A stretch of 64,000 nt of DNA from Chitinophaga filiformis (GCF_900102545.1 NZ_FNBN01000002.1:1400264-1464263), one strand, 5' to 3'. Shown: positions 24,431 to 33,372, counted from the stretch's first letter. Notes: generated by a model from the letters alone, not told the origin. Program-made: numbers and translations.

Positions 24431-27121
24431 TTATAAGATGTTATTTTGTGCCAGTACATGTATGAAATAAGGAATACCATTTATCTGTGAACGGTCCTTA
24501 CTTTTCTCTACATCAGATAGTTTATCATAAGGCACCAGGTCAATATGCAGTTTCTGGGACTGGTAAAGCGCCTTATACCCACGTTCATTATTCCACCGTA
24601 CTATGCGTGTTTCCACATCTTCCTTACCCGGATCATAGTCCTGTAAAGGAAGAAATCCATTGAGTAATTTTTCAGCACACCAGCGGTGCTGTTCCGTCTT
24701 CGAAAGCAATTCAAACAACACCCGGCATGCCGGGTTAGCTTCCATGCTGAAATATTCGAACAGCATCGCGGAGGTATCGTTAGCTGTTAAGGCCTGTTTT
24801 ATTTTCTGCAAAGAATATGAGGTGTATCGCAGCTTCACCCATATATGGTCCGCCGCCCGGCGATTACTTTCCTTGTATGTATAGGACAAGGTCTCCCATT
24901 CCTGCCTTGCCAGCCGCATAATGTCGACAGGATTTTCCTTCCAGTAAGTTTTGTCTTTCATATTGGCATACCACAGGTTGATCAATGCAGGGAGATCATC
25001 AATAGAAGCATTTCCTTTCGCCAATGCCCTGCATTCATCCACCAGTTGTCCGAAGAGGATCACGGGCGTATACGGCAGTTGCCTGTTCAGCATATGGGAG
25101 ATATTCTCAAACTCACTTTCATCAGCCAGGTTACAGTAAGAAAAGATCTGCAGATTAAAATACCGCGCAGCTATCTTACCCAGAAAACCATGGAGGTAAG
25201 CAGCGCCTTTCAAAGCATCTTCCAGGCAGAAGTATGCTGTAATAAGGTTCTCTTCCTTCAATGCCCTTAGCATTACTTCGTCGTTGTAATAGCCGGCATC
25301 TGACACAGGTAGTTCTTTAAAAGTAATCCTGCCTTTGGGAAAGATCTCCTTCCGGATCTCACGGGTATAAGGCGCTTCATATAACAGGTTTTCATGCGGA
25401 TTATACCACAGGCAGGGATACTGCTGGTAAAATTCCGCTTCCGCTGCTACGGCGCCCTGTGCAAACACGGTGATATTGACATGATGATTACTATTCAGCT
25501 GGATAGTATGCAGTAATGTGACCAGCAGCTGTTTGCCCATATCGCCGAAGCCAAATAAAAGTATTTCTGTAGGCTTCCAGGCATCGCGGCTGTCCCTGTA
25601 AATAGGATAACGGATCAGTAATTTCCGGCTGATGATTTCATGGAAGTTCAGTCGCCGTACCACCACACGGCCCGATAAAGGATTCAGCTTTCCTACAAAT
25701 TCAGCCGCCCGGTCATCTTTCAGGTGAATATAACAGTGCTTTCTCCTGGATTGCTTTGCCCACATGAGATCCAGTTCCTGTAAGGTCCGGATATTATCTG
25801 CATCAGATTCTTCCAGCAGGTATACCGTATGTGCATTGACAGTCCGGTTCCTTCTTAAAAAAGTGGATGACTGAGGACTTCCCTCTACCACCCTGATGCC
25901 CCGTTTCGCTGCTTCTGTTTTCAGGTTGGGATCAGGTGCTTTATCAATGATCATCACCTTCTGATGTTCCCTTTTTAGCGTGATGGCCAACAGGTAGGTA
26001 ATGCTGTTTAACCCGGTGATCATACAGATCCTGTCCTTTGAAAACCACTTCCATACAAAGAAGTAGAGCAGGCTTTTATTATTGCTGCCGATGGCCAGGA
26101 AAAAAGCAATAAGGAAGGCATTAACGAAGAAAGCCAGACCACTGAAACGGGCAATGTCCAATATGACAACTGCTTCCCTGGGCTCGTTACCAACAGAAGA
26201 GTTAAACGTCAGCAGGTTGACAGCACTGAAAAAAGCGTCGCGGTATTCCGGGTAATTATCAGGCTTTTTTGATAAAATAAAACCCCAGGTACCGAAAGAG
26301 ACCGTCAGCAGTACCCAAAAAAGCGGTAACACAAAACGCCGGAAATTCTCATTGTAGATCACATTTTTCTTCCACCAGGGTATACGGCTTTTATAGGTGA
26401 ATTGCGGGAAACAGACTTCCGCCCATTCGAGTTTGTCAGGAGGCGGGAAATAACGTTCCCGCTGCAGTGCAGCACCACATAAGGGCGCATCATTTTCTGC
26501 ACGGGAAACGATCAGCTGGTACAGTCTGCCGGATTTACAGCGTTTGCCCTCTGCTTCCATGGCCATATTTACCACATCGGAGGTACCGCCCTCTTTCCCG
26601 GTATCCACACCATCCCATAACACGATCAGGTATTCCGCAATATTGACAAGGCATCCTGCCAGCACTTTATAGGGAATATTATCACCTCCGGCTATCTTCT
26701 GCATGCCGCTACCAGCAGCACGCCTGTTTCTTTCCTCTGTTATGTACGGACTGAGAGAGCGTGTGGAGATCAATGTCGTCCCGAATTTGCCTGTTAATGT
26801 TTTTACTCTTTCCTCATCCCCGTCTTCCGGTAACAACAGTAAAAGCACTTTAAGGCCCATTTCCAGGGCTTTTGTCACTACAAGACTATCAGCGCCATCA
26901 GCGATCCCTGAAACCAGAATAAAGTCCTTATAATTGCCCTGTGTTATTTCCAGCAATTTGTCCCATACCGCATGCTGAATGTGTTGCAGTTCACTATCCA
27001 CCAGATGACGGTGACCACTATGGGCGATGACCTTCCTGCCCCTTGGAATAAAACGGGAAAGCAGGGGAAAATCCTTCAGACGTTTCCGGCAAAAAACATA
27101 GGGGAATGCGCTCCGGGTCAT
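24431..27121 (-). CDS. SLOG - membrane channel - TrkA/RCK - RyR-domain protein
   Basis: This is an 896-aa multidomain protein. Residues 30-225 are a SLOG-type Rossmann domain: AHSGHRHL (33-40), ILVSGIADGADSL (68-80), LIVLWDGVDTGKEGGTSDVV (165-184). Residues 263-283 and 322-346 are membrane helices flanking FFSAVNLLTFNSS (297-309), arranged like a two-helix pore channel, though without a TVGYG filter. Residues 363-455 are a TrkA-N/RCK domain (ICMITGLNSITYLLAITL, VEGSPQ). Residues 518-695 are a second Rossmann unit (ILLFGFGDMGKQLL). Residues 805-880 match the bacterial RyR repeat: EQHRWCAEKLLNGF, then HIDLVPYDKLSDVEKSKDR. I infer a membrane channel gated by a nucleotide signal. It is co-transcribed with the TIR-STING-like gene and precedes it. 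Confidence 0.82.
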   Translation of the reverse strand: MTRSAFPYVFCRKRLKDFPLLSRFIPRGRKVIAHSGHRHLVDSELQHIQHAVWDKLLEITQGNYKDFILVSGIADGADSLVVTKALEMGLKVLLLLLPEDGDEERVKTLTGKFGTTLISTRSLSPYITEERNRRAAGSGMQKIAGGDNIPYKVLAGCLVNIAEYLIVLWDGVDTGKEGGTSDVVNMAMEAEGKRCKSGRLYQLIVSRAENDAPLCGAALQRERYFPPPDKLEWAEVCFPQFTYKSRIPWWKKNVIYNENFRRFVLPLFWVLLTVSFGTWGFILSKKPDNYPEYRDAFFSAVNLLTFNSSVGNEPREAVVILDIARFSGLAFFVNAFLIAFFLAIGSNNKSLLYFFVWKWFSKDRICMITGLNSITYLLAITLKREHQKVMIIDKAPDPNLKTEAAKRGIRVVEGSPQSSTFLRRNRTVNAHTVYLLEESDADNIRTLQELDLMWAKQSRRKHCYIHLKDDRAAEFVGKLNPLSGRVVVRRLNFHEIISRKLLIRYPIYRDSRDAWKPTEILLFGFGDMGKQLLVTLLHTIQLNSNHHVNITVFAQGAVAAEAEFYQQYPCLWYNPHENLLYEAPYTREIRKEIFPKGRITFKELPVSDAGYYNDEVMLRALKEENLITAYFCLEDALKGAAYLHGFLGKIAARYFNLQIFSYCNLADESEFENISHMLNRQLPYTPVILFGQLVDECRALAKGNASIDDLPALINLWYANMKDKTYWKENPVDIMRLARQEWETLSYTYKESNRRAADHIWVKLRYTSYSLQKIKQALTANDTSAMLFEYFSMEANPACRVLFELLSKTEQHRWCAEKLLNGFLPLQDYDPGKEDVETRIVRWNNERGYKALYQSQKLHIDLVPYDKLSDVEKSKDRSQINGIPYFIHVLAQNNIL

Positions 27122-27249
27122 GACGATTGGGATTAGTTTTGGGGCCTACTGCAAAGTAACGGTTAATGCAGTTTTATAACACGTAAGGCGAAATATATTC
27201 GTTTCTATACTTTATGGATTATAAGTATATCATAACAAAACTATTCTCC

Positions 27250-27321
27250 ATGACATACGATAAACGACTTGCAAACAGGATCAGGGAGGGGTTTGAAAAC
27301 AGGAAAGCTCCGGCTGTCTGA
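27250..27321 (+). pseudogene. Possible remnant of a TfoX N-terminal-domain gene
   Basis: A 23-codon frame reads MTYDKRLANRIREGFENRK before stopping inside a terminator hairpin. The pattern M-YD--LA-RIRE closely resembles the start of TfoX/Sxy N-terminal-domain proteins, which are normally about 110 aa. Nothing recognisable of the rest follows. It may be a gene truncated by deletion, or a chance match. Confidence 0.35.
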
Positions 27322-27331
27322 CCGGAGCTTT
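27304..27331 (-). terminator. Terminator of the DUF4352-like lipoprotein gene
   Basis: Perfect 10-bp arms AAAGCTCCGG (27304-27313) and CCGGAGCTTT (27322-27331), with an 8-nt loop, lie 28 nt beyond the lipoprotein stop at 27360. Confidence 0.75.
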
Positions 27332-27359
27332 GCGCTGATAATTTTGATACACTATGTTG

Positions 27360-27902
27360 TTACTTCATCTCCACGCCTACTGATACCCTTGTCTCATCAT
27401 AGAAAAGGCTCAATGACTTAGGTTTGGTACCAGCTGGTAATTTGAATTTATTGTCTGTGGACGATTTGGTAGACTCCGCATCCACATTCACTGAATTGTA
27501 GTTGTCATGGGTAATGTTGTTGCCATTATCCAGCTGCAGGCGGAAATCGCCCGGGTTCACGAAAACACCACGACCTCCCACCTGGTTTTTGTTAGTCACC
27601 TCTAACTCATAAGTAATTTCAGTCCCTGTTACTTTTCCATCGGCATCTGCTAACTCAACTGCTTTTGCATTTCTTATGCGAACAAACGCCTCTTTGTTTT
27701 TACCGAGGTAAACAGAGTCGGGGGAGAATGCCACTGTATACGTTTTGGGTTCGTTAGCAGGCGCTGTGGCGGCAGGGGTACTTTCTGCAGGTTGCTCAGC
27801 TGTGGTTGTCTGCTGATCTGCATTTTCAGTCTTATTTTTCCCTTTACATGCAGCAAGAGTTACCATCAAGCCTACAGAGAATACAAGAATGATTCTTTTC
27901 AT
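27360..27902 (-). CDS. Lipoprotein with DUF4352-like immunoglobulin fold
   Basis: This 180-aa protein has a lipoprotein signal peptide ending LAAC (Cys19), a low-complexity linker rich in T, E, A and P (residues 22-52), then a beta-sandwich domain (YTVAFSPDSVYLG, ITYELEVTNKNQ, VNPGDFRLQLDNGN). The strand pattern is that of telokin-like DUF4352 domains found on many bacterial lipoproteins. The function is unknown. It is monocistronic, with its own terminator. A GCGTA-GAAA-TACGC near-palindrome lies about 150 nt upstream and could be a control site. Confidence 0.75.
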   Translation of the reverse strand: MKRIILVFSVGLMVTLAACKGKNKTENADQQTTTAEQPAESTPAATAPANEPKTYTVAFSPDSVYLGKNKEAFVRIRNAKAVELADADGKVTGTEITYELEVTNKNQVGGRGVFVNPGDFRLQLDNGNNITHDNYNSVNVDAESTKSSTDNKFKLPAGTKPKSLSLFYDETRVSVGVEMK

Positions 27903-28009
27903 TGTTATTATTATTGGGTTTAAGATTTAAAGATGGACGGTCATAAAAAAACAATAATATAACTAAAGTACTCATTTTTTTCATTCCCGGAAGGGCATGG
28001 TAATCATTT

Positions 28010-28065
28010 GCGTACAAGTACGTACACATATAAGGGTTAGTATCTGAAACCGCGTAGAAATACGC
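28010..28065. promoter_or_regulatory. Two GCGTA-centred near-palindromes upstream of the lipoprotein gene
   Basis: GCGTACAAGTACGT (28010-28023) and GCGTAGAAATACGC (28052-28065) lie 28 nt apart. The second differs by one base from the site at 2730-2743. A paired arrangement fits a dimeric regulator acting on the leftward lipoprotein gene (start 27902). This is pattern inference only. Confidence 0.4.
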
Positions 28066-28077
28066 ACCCCGTACAGG

Positions 28078-28350
28078 TTAATATTCAGCAAACTGTTTGT
28101 CAGGATAACACCAGAGCCAACGTTCACCCGGTTCTGCCGAAGCCACTACAGGATGGTGTGCCTCGTTATAGTGACGGGTCATATGCTTTGCGGGCGACTG
28201 ATCACAACAAAGCGTCACGCCGCAGGTCTGGCAGGTACGAAGATGTACCCATTCTCCGTTATTCTTAACGCATTCTTCACATACATAATCTTCTCCTATT
28301 TTCACTTCGGTGATAGCAAGCAGATGCTGGCAGGTGTTCTGATCTTCCAT
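28078..28350 (-). CDS. UBP-type zinc finger domain protein
   Basis: This 90-aa protein starts from the ATG at 28348-28350; the longer frame would need a TTG. Its Cys/His spacing is CxH near residue 7, CEEC (28-31), CQTCGVTLCC (45-54), HMTRHYNEAHHPV (about 61-73) and a final WLWCYPD. This is the zf-UBP fold, which binds zinc and in eukaryotes recognises the ubiquitin C-terminus. Free-standing bacterial versions are common in Bacteroidota and actinobacteria, with unknown ligands. No partner gene is evident. Confidence 0.88.
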   Translation of the reverse strand: MEDQNTCQHLLAITEVKIGEDYVCEECVKNNGEWVHLRTCQTCGVTLCCDQSPAKHMTRHYNEAHHPVVASAEPGERWLWCYPDKQFAEY

Positions 28351-28420
28351 TTGTAACAATATTTTGATTCTACCATTGGGTTATCTGTGGTAATATAAAA
28401 CTTTCTGTTGATTAATTACT

Positions 28421-28465
28421 GACAGCAGCAATCACATCATTACTGCTGTGATCACTGCTGCTGTC
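28421..28465 (-). terminator. Terminator of the S1C-like protease gene
   Basis: Arms GACAGCAGCA+ATCACA (28421-28436) and TGTGAT+TGCTGCTGTC (28447-28465, with a CAC bulge) form a 16-bp stem ending 2 nt after the protease stop codon. There is no T-run after it. Confidence 0.65.
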
Positions 28466-28466
28466 A

Positions 28467-30125
28467 TCAGCTGTTTTTTCGTAAAGAATGTCCGGCAATA
28501 AACTGTTGTACAATGGCTGCCGGAATCACCAGGCTACTGGTTCGGGAAAACCTTGCGATATTGATCCCACAAAACTGTCCAGATGCATCAAACACGGGCC
28601 CTCCGCATTGCTCCGGCCTGAGAATAGCATCATGAGAAAAAACACTTTTAAAGCCATCCCTTCTGCTGCTCTTTCCTCCGCTGAACATTTCTGCGGGATG
28701 ACTGGCCACTTGCTGAGGGCGGGTCCCCAATACGATCTCTTTAGTATGTATCGTTCCATTACGCTGACTTTCAAAAACGACCTTGTCTCCCGGCCAGTAC
28801 CGCGATAATTCCCGGCCATAGTCTTCCGCCTTTTTAATAGGAGCGCCATTTATGCTTAGCACCAGGTCACCTGCCTGCAAACCGCTTTCCGCAGCAGGCG
28901 AGCCGGGTTGTACAATCGTCAGCACCAGCGGTCCGTCTGTAGGCGCTATCGCAGCTCCCAGAAATGCAAAGCTGGTCATTCGTGGCAAAGAGAATTCCCT
29001 GCCTGCCAATACGCTTGCAATGCATATCGTATCAGGGAGAGGAGACAGCAGGAATTCACCCGGACTATCCACCGCTTGTATATTTATCGGGAAAGCTATG
29101 CCCTTCTTCAGCTGCGAGGCTATTTCCAGCCATACCAGGTCATTATCCCTGTCCCGGAACATAACCCTCGCTTTCAGCTGTTTATTCTTAACGGTAACAA
29201 GAGGTGCTGTTCCTACTGCAGAACTCTTACTGATGATAACAGACTTTCCCCGCACCGAGAATAAGGCGCCAAGTATAGTTTGCTGTTCTCCATTCACCTT
29301 GCTGATGATCTTCAGACTTAAACCATCGTATCTGGCCGTTTGCAAGGCTGCATTCATATCTTCCAGCGCGGGAACAGTCATCAGTCCTGCTGCAAGCGGA
29401 TCCTGGGCAATAGTATCTTCTGTTGCCGGATATTGGGTATAATGCACGGCCTTATTCAGGGCGGTCCAGTATTTCCTGTAAAGATCAACCGGTACTTCGT
29501 AATTGATGCTTTCACTCATCTCCACCGCACTATGTAGTCCTATAACACGCCCCATGTAGTCGAACAGCGGCCCTCCGGAATCTCCTGGTTCCATGATACA
29601 GGATGACTGCACAAAACCTTTATCGTTCCTTACCTGTGTGATACGGCCAAAACGCACTGACGGTAAAGGTTGGTTCAGGCTTTCAGGGTAGGCAATACTG
29701 ATACAGGGCTCATTGATCTTGAGATCAGACGACCTGCCCATGGTTGCAAATGGCCACTCTCCTTCACTGATGATCTTCATCATAGCCACATCAGGCAGGA
29801 TGGGTGTTTCCGGAAAATTGATCTTTCCCAGGGCCAGGGCAATCGCAGCTTTCCCATCAGGGAAAGTCACTTTATACGTCTTACCCGGAATAGTAGTATG
29901 CGCTACCGTCAGGATATGCCCATCCGGAGTGACCACCACTCCGCTGAACTGGGCACTCATTTGCTGGTTGGACACCGTGTCATATCCCCAGATCCTGACA
30001 CTGGCAGGATAAGCTTTTTCAATGGCAGCATGAATAACAGGAGGTAAAGTTTCGGCAATACGTTGGCTGAAGCTATCTCCTGCAAATAATAGCAGGAGCA
30101 TAACAAATAGTTGGTTTCTTCTCAT
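28467..30125 (-). CDS. Exported S1C/HtrA-like serine protease with PDZ domain and degenerate second protease-like segment
   Basis: This 552-aa protein has a signal peptide (MRRNQLFVMLLLLFAGDSFSQ). The first protease domain has the complete triad His76 (LTVAHTT), Asp112 (PDVAMMKI) and Ser183 (EPGDSGGPLF). A PDZ domain follows (PGSPAAESGLQAGDLVLSIN, about residues 405-480). A middle domain (about 240-400) and the C-terminus resemble trypsin-fold halves. Near the end, RPEQCGGPVFD puts Cys507 where the serine nucleophile would be. It is probably a periplasmic quality-control or regulatory protease. The second site is either inactive or used for binding. It is divergent from the M48 protease, 168 nt apart. 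Confidence 0.85.
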   Translation of the reverse strand: MRRNQLFVMLLLLFAGDSFSQRIAETLPPVIHAAIEKAYPASVRIWGYDTVSNQQMSAQFSGVVVTPDGHILTVAHTTIPGKTYKVTFPDGKAAIALALGKINFPETPILPDVAMMKIISEGEWPFATMGRSSDLKINEPCISIAYPESLNQPLPSVRFGRITQVRNDKGFVQSSCIMEPGDSGGPLFDYMGRVIGLHSAVEMSESINYEVPVDLYRKYWTALNKAVHYTQYPATEDTIAQDPLAAGLMTVPALEDMNAALQTARYDGLSLKIISKVNGEQQTILGALFSVRGKSVIISKSSAVGTAPLVTVKNKQLKARVMFRDRDNDLVWLEIASQLKKGIAFPINIQAVDSPGEFLLSPLPDTICIASVLAGREFSLPRMTSFAFLGAAIAPTDGPLVLTIVQPGSPAAESGLQAGDLVLSINGAPIKKAEDYGRELSRYWPGDKVVFESQRNGTIHTKEIVLGTRPQQVASHPAEMFSGGKSSRRDGFKSVFSHDAILRPEQCGGPVFDASGQFCGINIARFSRTSSLVIPAAIVQQFIAGHSLRKNS

Positions 30126-30293
30126 TTTAACGGACCCGGTCTTTAAAACCGGCGGGTAAAGATAATTTTCCCGCGGATAAATCTACATATAACGGCTCAG
30201 GATACCCCAGCTTACTTACAATGAAATTATTAAATATATAGAAAATCGTTATCTTGCATTATTAATCCCGTATCCCCGGGGTCTCAACCAGAT

Positions 30294-31757
30294 ATGAAAC
30301 CTATACCTAAATGTTTTCCACTGTTACTACTGTTGTTGACAGTTGTCAGTCAAGTTTCCAGAAGTCAGACCAATAATCTGTACAGCTACCAGGAGCTTTC
30401 ACACCTTTTCTACCAGAAGCAAAAAGACTCCCTGAAAAAGGAATGGACCTGCCCTGTCAGATATAAAGAAAAGGCGACCCAGAAAAAGTATAAGGAAATC
30501 TGGGACGAGAGGACCGATTTCTTCCTGAATGCCATCACTGACGATGACTATGTGTATGATAAGGAGATCAGTGATTACCTGGGCGGCATTTTCAACGAAA
30601 TTGCAAAGGCCAACAAGACTTACATGCCCGTGCAGCCAATGCTGTTTTTAGACAGAAGCCCTTCCGTCAACGCATATGCCATTGGTAATAACGTGATAGC
30701 CATTAACCTTGGCCTGGTCGTTTTCGCCAGATCCCGGGAAGAAATAGCCCTCACCGTAGCACATGAAATGTCGCACAACATCCTGGAACACGCCGAAACC
30801 TCCATGAGGAAACGAGCAGAATGGCTGACATCCGATGAGTATAAACAGTCAATGGAAGACGTGCTTGACTCCAGGTACCAGCGACTGACACGCCTGAAGA
30901 AGATATTTGAGAACTACTCCTTTGACAGAAGCAGGCACCAGCGCTATCGTGAAAGCGATGCAGACTCGCTGGCCATCATCCTGCTGAAAAATGCGCACAT
31001 GGGCTTTGATCCTGCCTTCTTCCTGCGCCTGGACAGTGCTGATATGGTATACAGGCAGCCTTTAAAACAACCGGTTAAAAACTACTTTTCACCCTATAAC
31101 ATCACTATTGATGAAGCCTGGTTGAAAAAGCGCTCTAAGGGCCTCTCCACCAGGAGCTATAACTTCCAGGAGGCGGTTGCCCTGCAGGATTCCATGAAAA
31201 CACACCCGGATTGTATAGAACGTTATAATAACACGAAAGCTGCCGGCACCGTTGACCAGAAGATGACACCTGTTCCCGCACGTATCAAAGAAAAAGCAGG
31301 CAAAATGATGATCTGGAACATGTACTGCAACATGAACCTGGCCCCCTGCCTCTACCGCGTACTGATGGAAAAGGACAATGGCAATACTGATCCCTGGTAC
31401 GACTTTATGCTGCATAATATCATGCTGGAGCTATTCCATGCAGACAGGGAACTGCACCGCTTCAGTGCTATCGGCGTAACCCAGAAGGAGTATATCTCAA
31501 AAGATTACTATGAGTTACAGACCATGCTTGAACAAATACCACGTGAAGAACTGGAGAAATGTTGCCAGCAACTGCAAAAAGCAGCATTCTGGGCCAACAT
31601 GCCCAAACCGGAACAGGGTATGAAAAATCTCCTGAATGTACTTACCACCGGAACAGACAATACAGACGAAGCTGGCGTAAAAGCTGCGAAAGAGTTTGTC
31701 AGCAGCAATGACACCAGTCTGTATTGTGAGTTTGCCAATGACATTAAAAAGAAATAA
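30294..31757 (+). CDS. Exported M48-family zinc metalloprotease
   Basis: This 487-aa protein has an N-terminal hydrophobic signal (LLLLLTVVSQVSRSQT). The zinc-binding HEMSH is His157-Glu158-xx-His161, with the third ligand Glu220 in RESDADSLA, as in M48 peptidases. The preceding VNAYAIGNNVIAINLGLVVF matches the typical NAFA-G...V-...L segment. The C-terminal half is helical and probably TPR-like. M48B members degrade misfolded periplasmic or outer-membrane proteins (BepA/LoiP type). It is followed 25 nt later by the 522-aa exported protein and probably forms a two-gene operon with it. Confidence 0.88.
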   Translation: MKPIPKCFPLLLLLLTVVSQVSRSQTNNLYSYQELSHLFYQKQKDSLKKEWTCPVRYKEKATQKKYKEIWDERTDFFLNAITDDDYVYDKEISDYLGGIFNEIAKANKTYMPVQPMLFLDRSPSVNAYAIGNNVIAINLGLVVFARSREEIALTVAHEMSHNILEHAETSMRKRAEWLTSDEYKQSMEDVLDSRYQRLTRLKKIFENYSFDRSRHQRYRESDADSLAIILLKNAHMGFDPAFFLRLDSADMVYRQPLKQPVKNYFSPYNITIDEAWLKKRSKGLSTRSYNFQEAVALQDSMKTHPDCIERYNNTKAAGTVDQKMTPVPARIKEKAGKMMIWNMYCNMNLAPCLYRVLMEKDNGNTDPWYDFMLHNIMLELFHADRELHRFSAIGVTQKEYISKDYYELQTMLEQIPREELEKCCQQLQKAAFWANMPKPEQGMKNLLNVLTTGTDNTDEAGVKAAKEFVSSNDTSLYCEFANDIKKK

Positions 31758-31782
31758 TTGAACCCATAATTATCCCTATACC

Positions 31783-33351
31783 ATGAAAAAACTATACCTG
31801 GCGATATTGTTAGCCATCATCGCCGTACAACACATCCATGCCCAGACCAAGGTGTTCCAGGAAGTCAGTGAAGGTATCTCTACCGAACTGAAAACCATCA
31901 TGCAGGACGGTACCCTGGTAGGATATCTTTCCTTTACAGAGCTTGAAAGAGCAGATAAAGACTCTTTCAACTACAAGATCACTATCATGGACGAGAATCT
32001 CAATGACCTGGGCGTAGTAAATTTCAAAGAATTGAAACTGGATCTGCAAAGGGTATCATTTGAGAAAGATACACTGTGCCTCGCCTACCTGAAAAGTAAT
32101 GTGGTAGGTTACGACTTTAAGAAAAGGAGCGAGCGTAATGCGTCTCTGAAGGATGGTTACATGTCTGTATTTGCCCAATTCATCAGCCTTGACGGAAAGA
32201 TCGCGCATACTTTTGAGAAGAAGTTAAACATCAATATCCGTTTTGCGTACGACAACCGGCTGGACCACCGCATCGGCGACGGTACACTGAAAGTGCCGGT
32301 ACAGATGAAGAATCTCAAAGACATAGGGTTTTCTTTCTACTTCGGAGATAACGAACACAACTACCTGCTGGTATACAACACCCAGGGACAGCCTGTCTGG
32401 GAGAAATACATCACCGAAAAGGCGGATCACTACTTTATGCTCACTTCCGAACATGATGTATTCCTGTTAATGAAAAGCGACGGAAAGATACAGCTGGGTG
32501 GATATTCCGTTATCTCCTATAATGTGGACAGCAAAGCTGGTATTCTGAAATACCCCTTGGAAGACAAGAAAAAGAATCCATTACAGGTAATGTCATTCGA
32601 CAATGACCCTGTTACCGGAAAACCATGTCTAAGCGGTTACATTCTCAATGGAAAAGCGTCCAACGTTTATGTATCAGTCAAAGGCATGACTAAACGTATA
32701 TACAAGGGTATATTCACCATTAAGCTGGATGGTCATGAGAAGTCGGAGGTTAAGCAGTTATTTACTTACTGGGATGATAATTCCACGCCTAATGTTACCC
32801 GCAAGGGTTACATGCCCGCCACGCAGGGATATATGTGGCCAGGAACTACCTTCCGGGACTACAACGGCAACACGTATTTCGCAGGCTCAACCCTGACCAG
32901 GAAAGTAAGATGGGGATGTATTGCCAGCTCTGTTATCACCGCACCACTGATCGTACCACCTTTATACATATTGGGTACTGCAGGTTCTTCAAAGTTCAGG
33001 ATTACCAACGGCGTACTGATAAAACAGGATGTAAACGGGAAATTATCTGAAGTGAATGCTATTGAGGCTACCAGAGGAAAGGCCCTGAATGGAAGAGCGC
33101 CTATTTATATGGCTAGTCCGCATAACTTTTATACCGTATCTGCATCTGATACAAAGTCAACTTTCCTGATCATGAATGACTATAAGAAATCGACTATTTA
33201 CAATGTGGATCAGCATAAGATAGTAAGGACGATTCCTTATAAGGATGGTAATGTGAGGACGTCTATTTATCCGGCAAAGGAAGGGCACGTAATTGTGTCG
33301 GAGTATAATAGTAAGGAGAAGTATACGAAGTTTTCGATAGAGGCTATTTAA
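31783..33351 (+). CDS. Secreted hypothetical protein paired with M48 protease
   Basis: This 522-aa protein has a clear signal peptide (MKKLYLAILLAIIAVQHIHAQ). The body is made of beta strands with repeated blade-like segments (LLVYNTQGQPVWEKYI, VISYNVDSKAGILKYPLE), so a propeller-like fold is possible. Residues 390-415 contain a hydrophobic stretch, SVITAPLIVPPLYILGTAG. I do not recognise the family. Its position 25 nt behind the M48 gene suggests a role beside that protease in the periplasm. Confidence 0.75.
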   Translation: MKKLYLAILLAIIAVQHIHAQTKVFQEVSEGISTELKTIMQDGTLVGYLSFTELERADKDSFNYKITIMDENLNDLGVVNFKELKLDLQRVSFEKDTLCLAYLKSNVVGYDFKKRSERNASLKDGYMSVFAQFISLDGKIAHTFEKKLNINIRFAYDNRLDHRIGDGTLKVPVQMKNLKDIGFSFYFGDNEHNYLLVYNTQGQPVWEKYITEKADHYFMLTSEHDVFLLMKSDGKIQLGGYSVISYNVDSKAGILKYPLEDKKKNPLQVMSFDNDPVTGKPCLSGYILNGKASNVYVSVKGMTKRIYKGIFTIKLDGHEKSEVKQLFTYWDDNSTPNVTRKGYMPATQGYMWPGTTFRDYNGNTYFAGSTLTRKVRWGCIASSVITAPLIVPPLYILGTAGSSKFRITNGVLIKQDVNGKLSEVNAIEATRGKALNGRAPIYMASPHNFYTVSASDTKSTFLIMNDYKKSTIYNVDQHKIVRTIPYKDGNVRTSIYPAKEGHVIVSEYNSKEKYTKFSIEAI

Positions 33352-33372
33352 GAAGGTATTTGTATAAAGCTG

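Noticed and set aside
24421..24480. Upstream extension of the TIR-STING-like gene by 20 codons
   Set aside because: It would overlap the upstream stop by 50 nt and adds a non-conserved MVFLISYMYW segment before the obvious start of the TIR fold.
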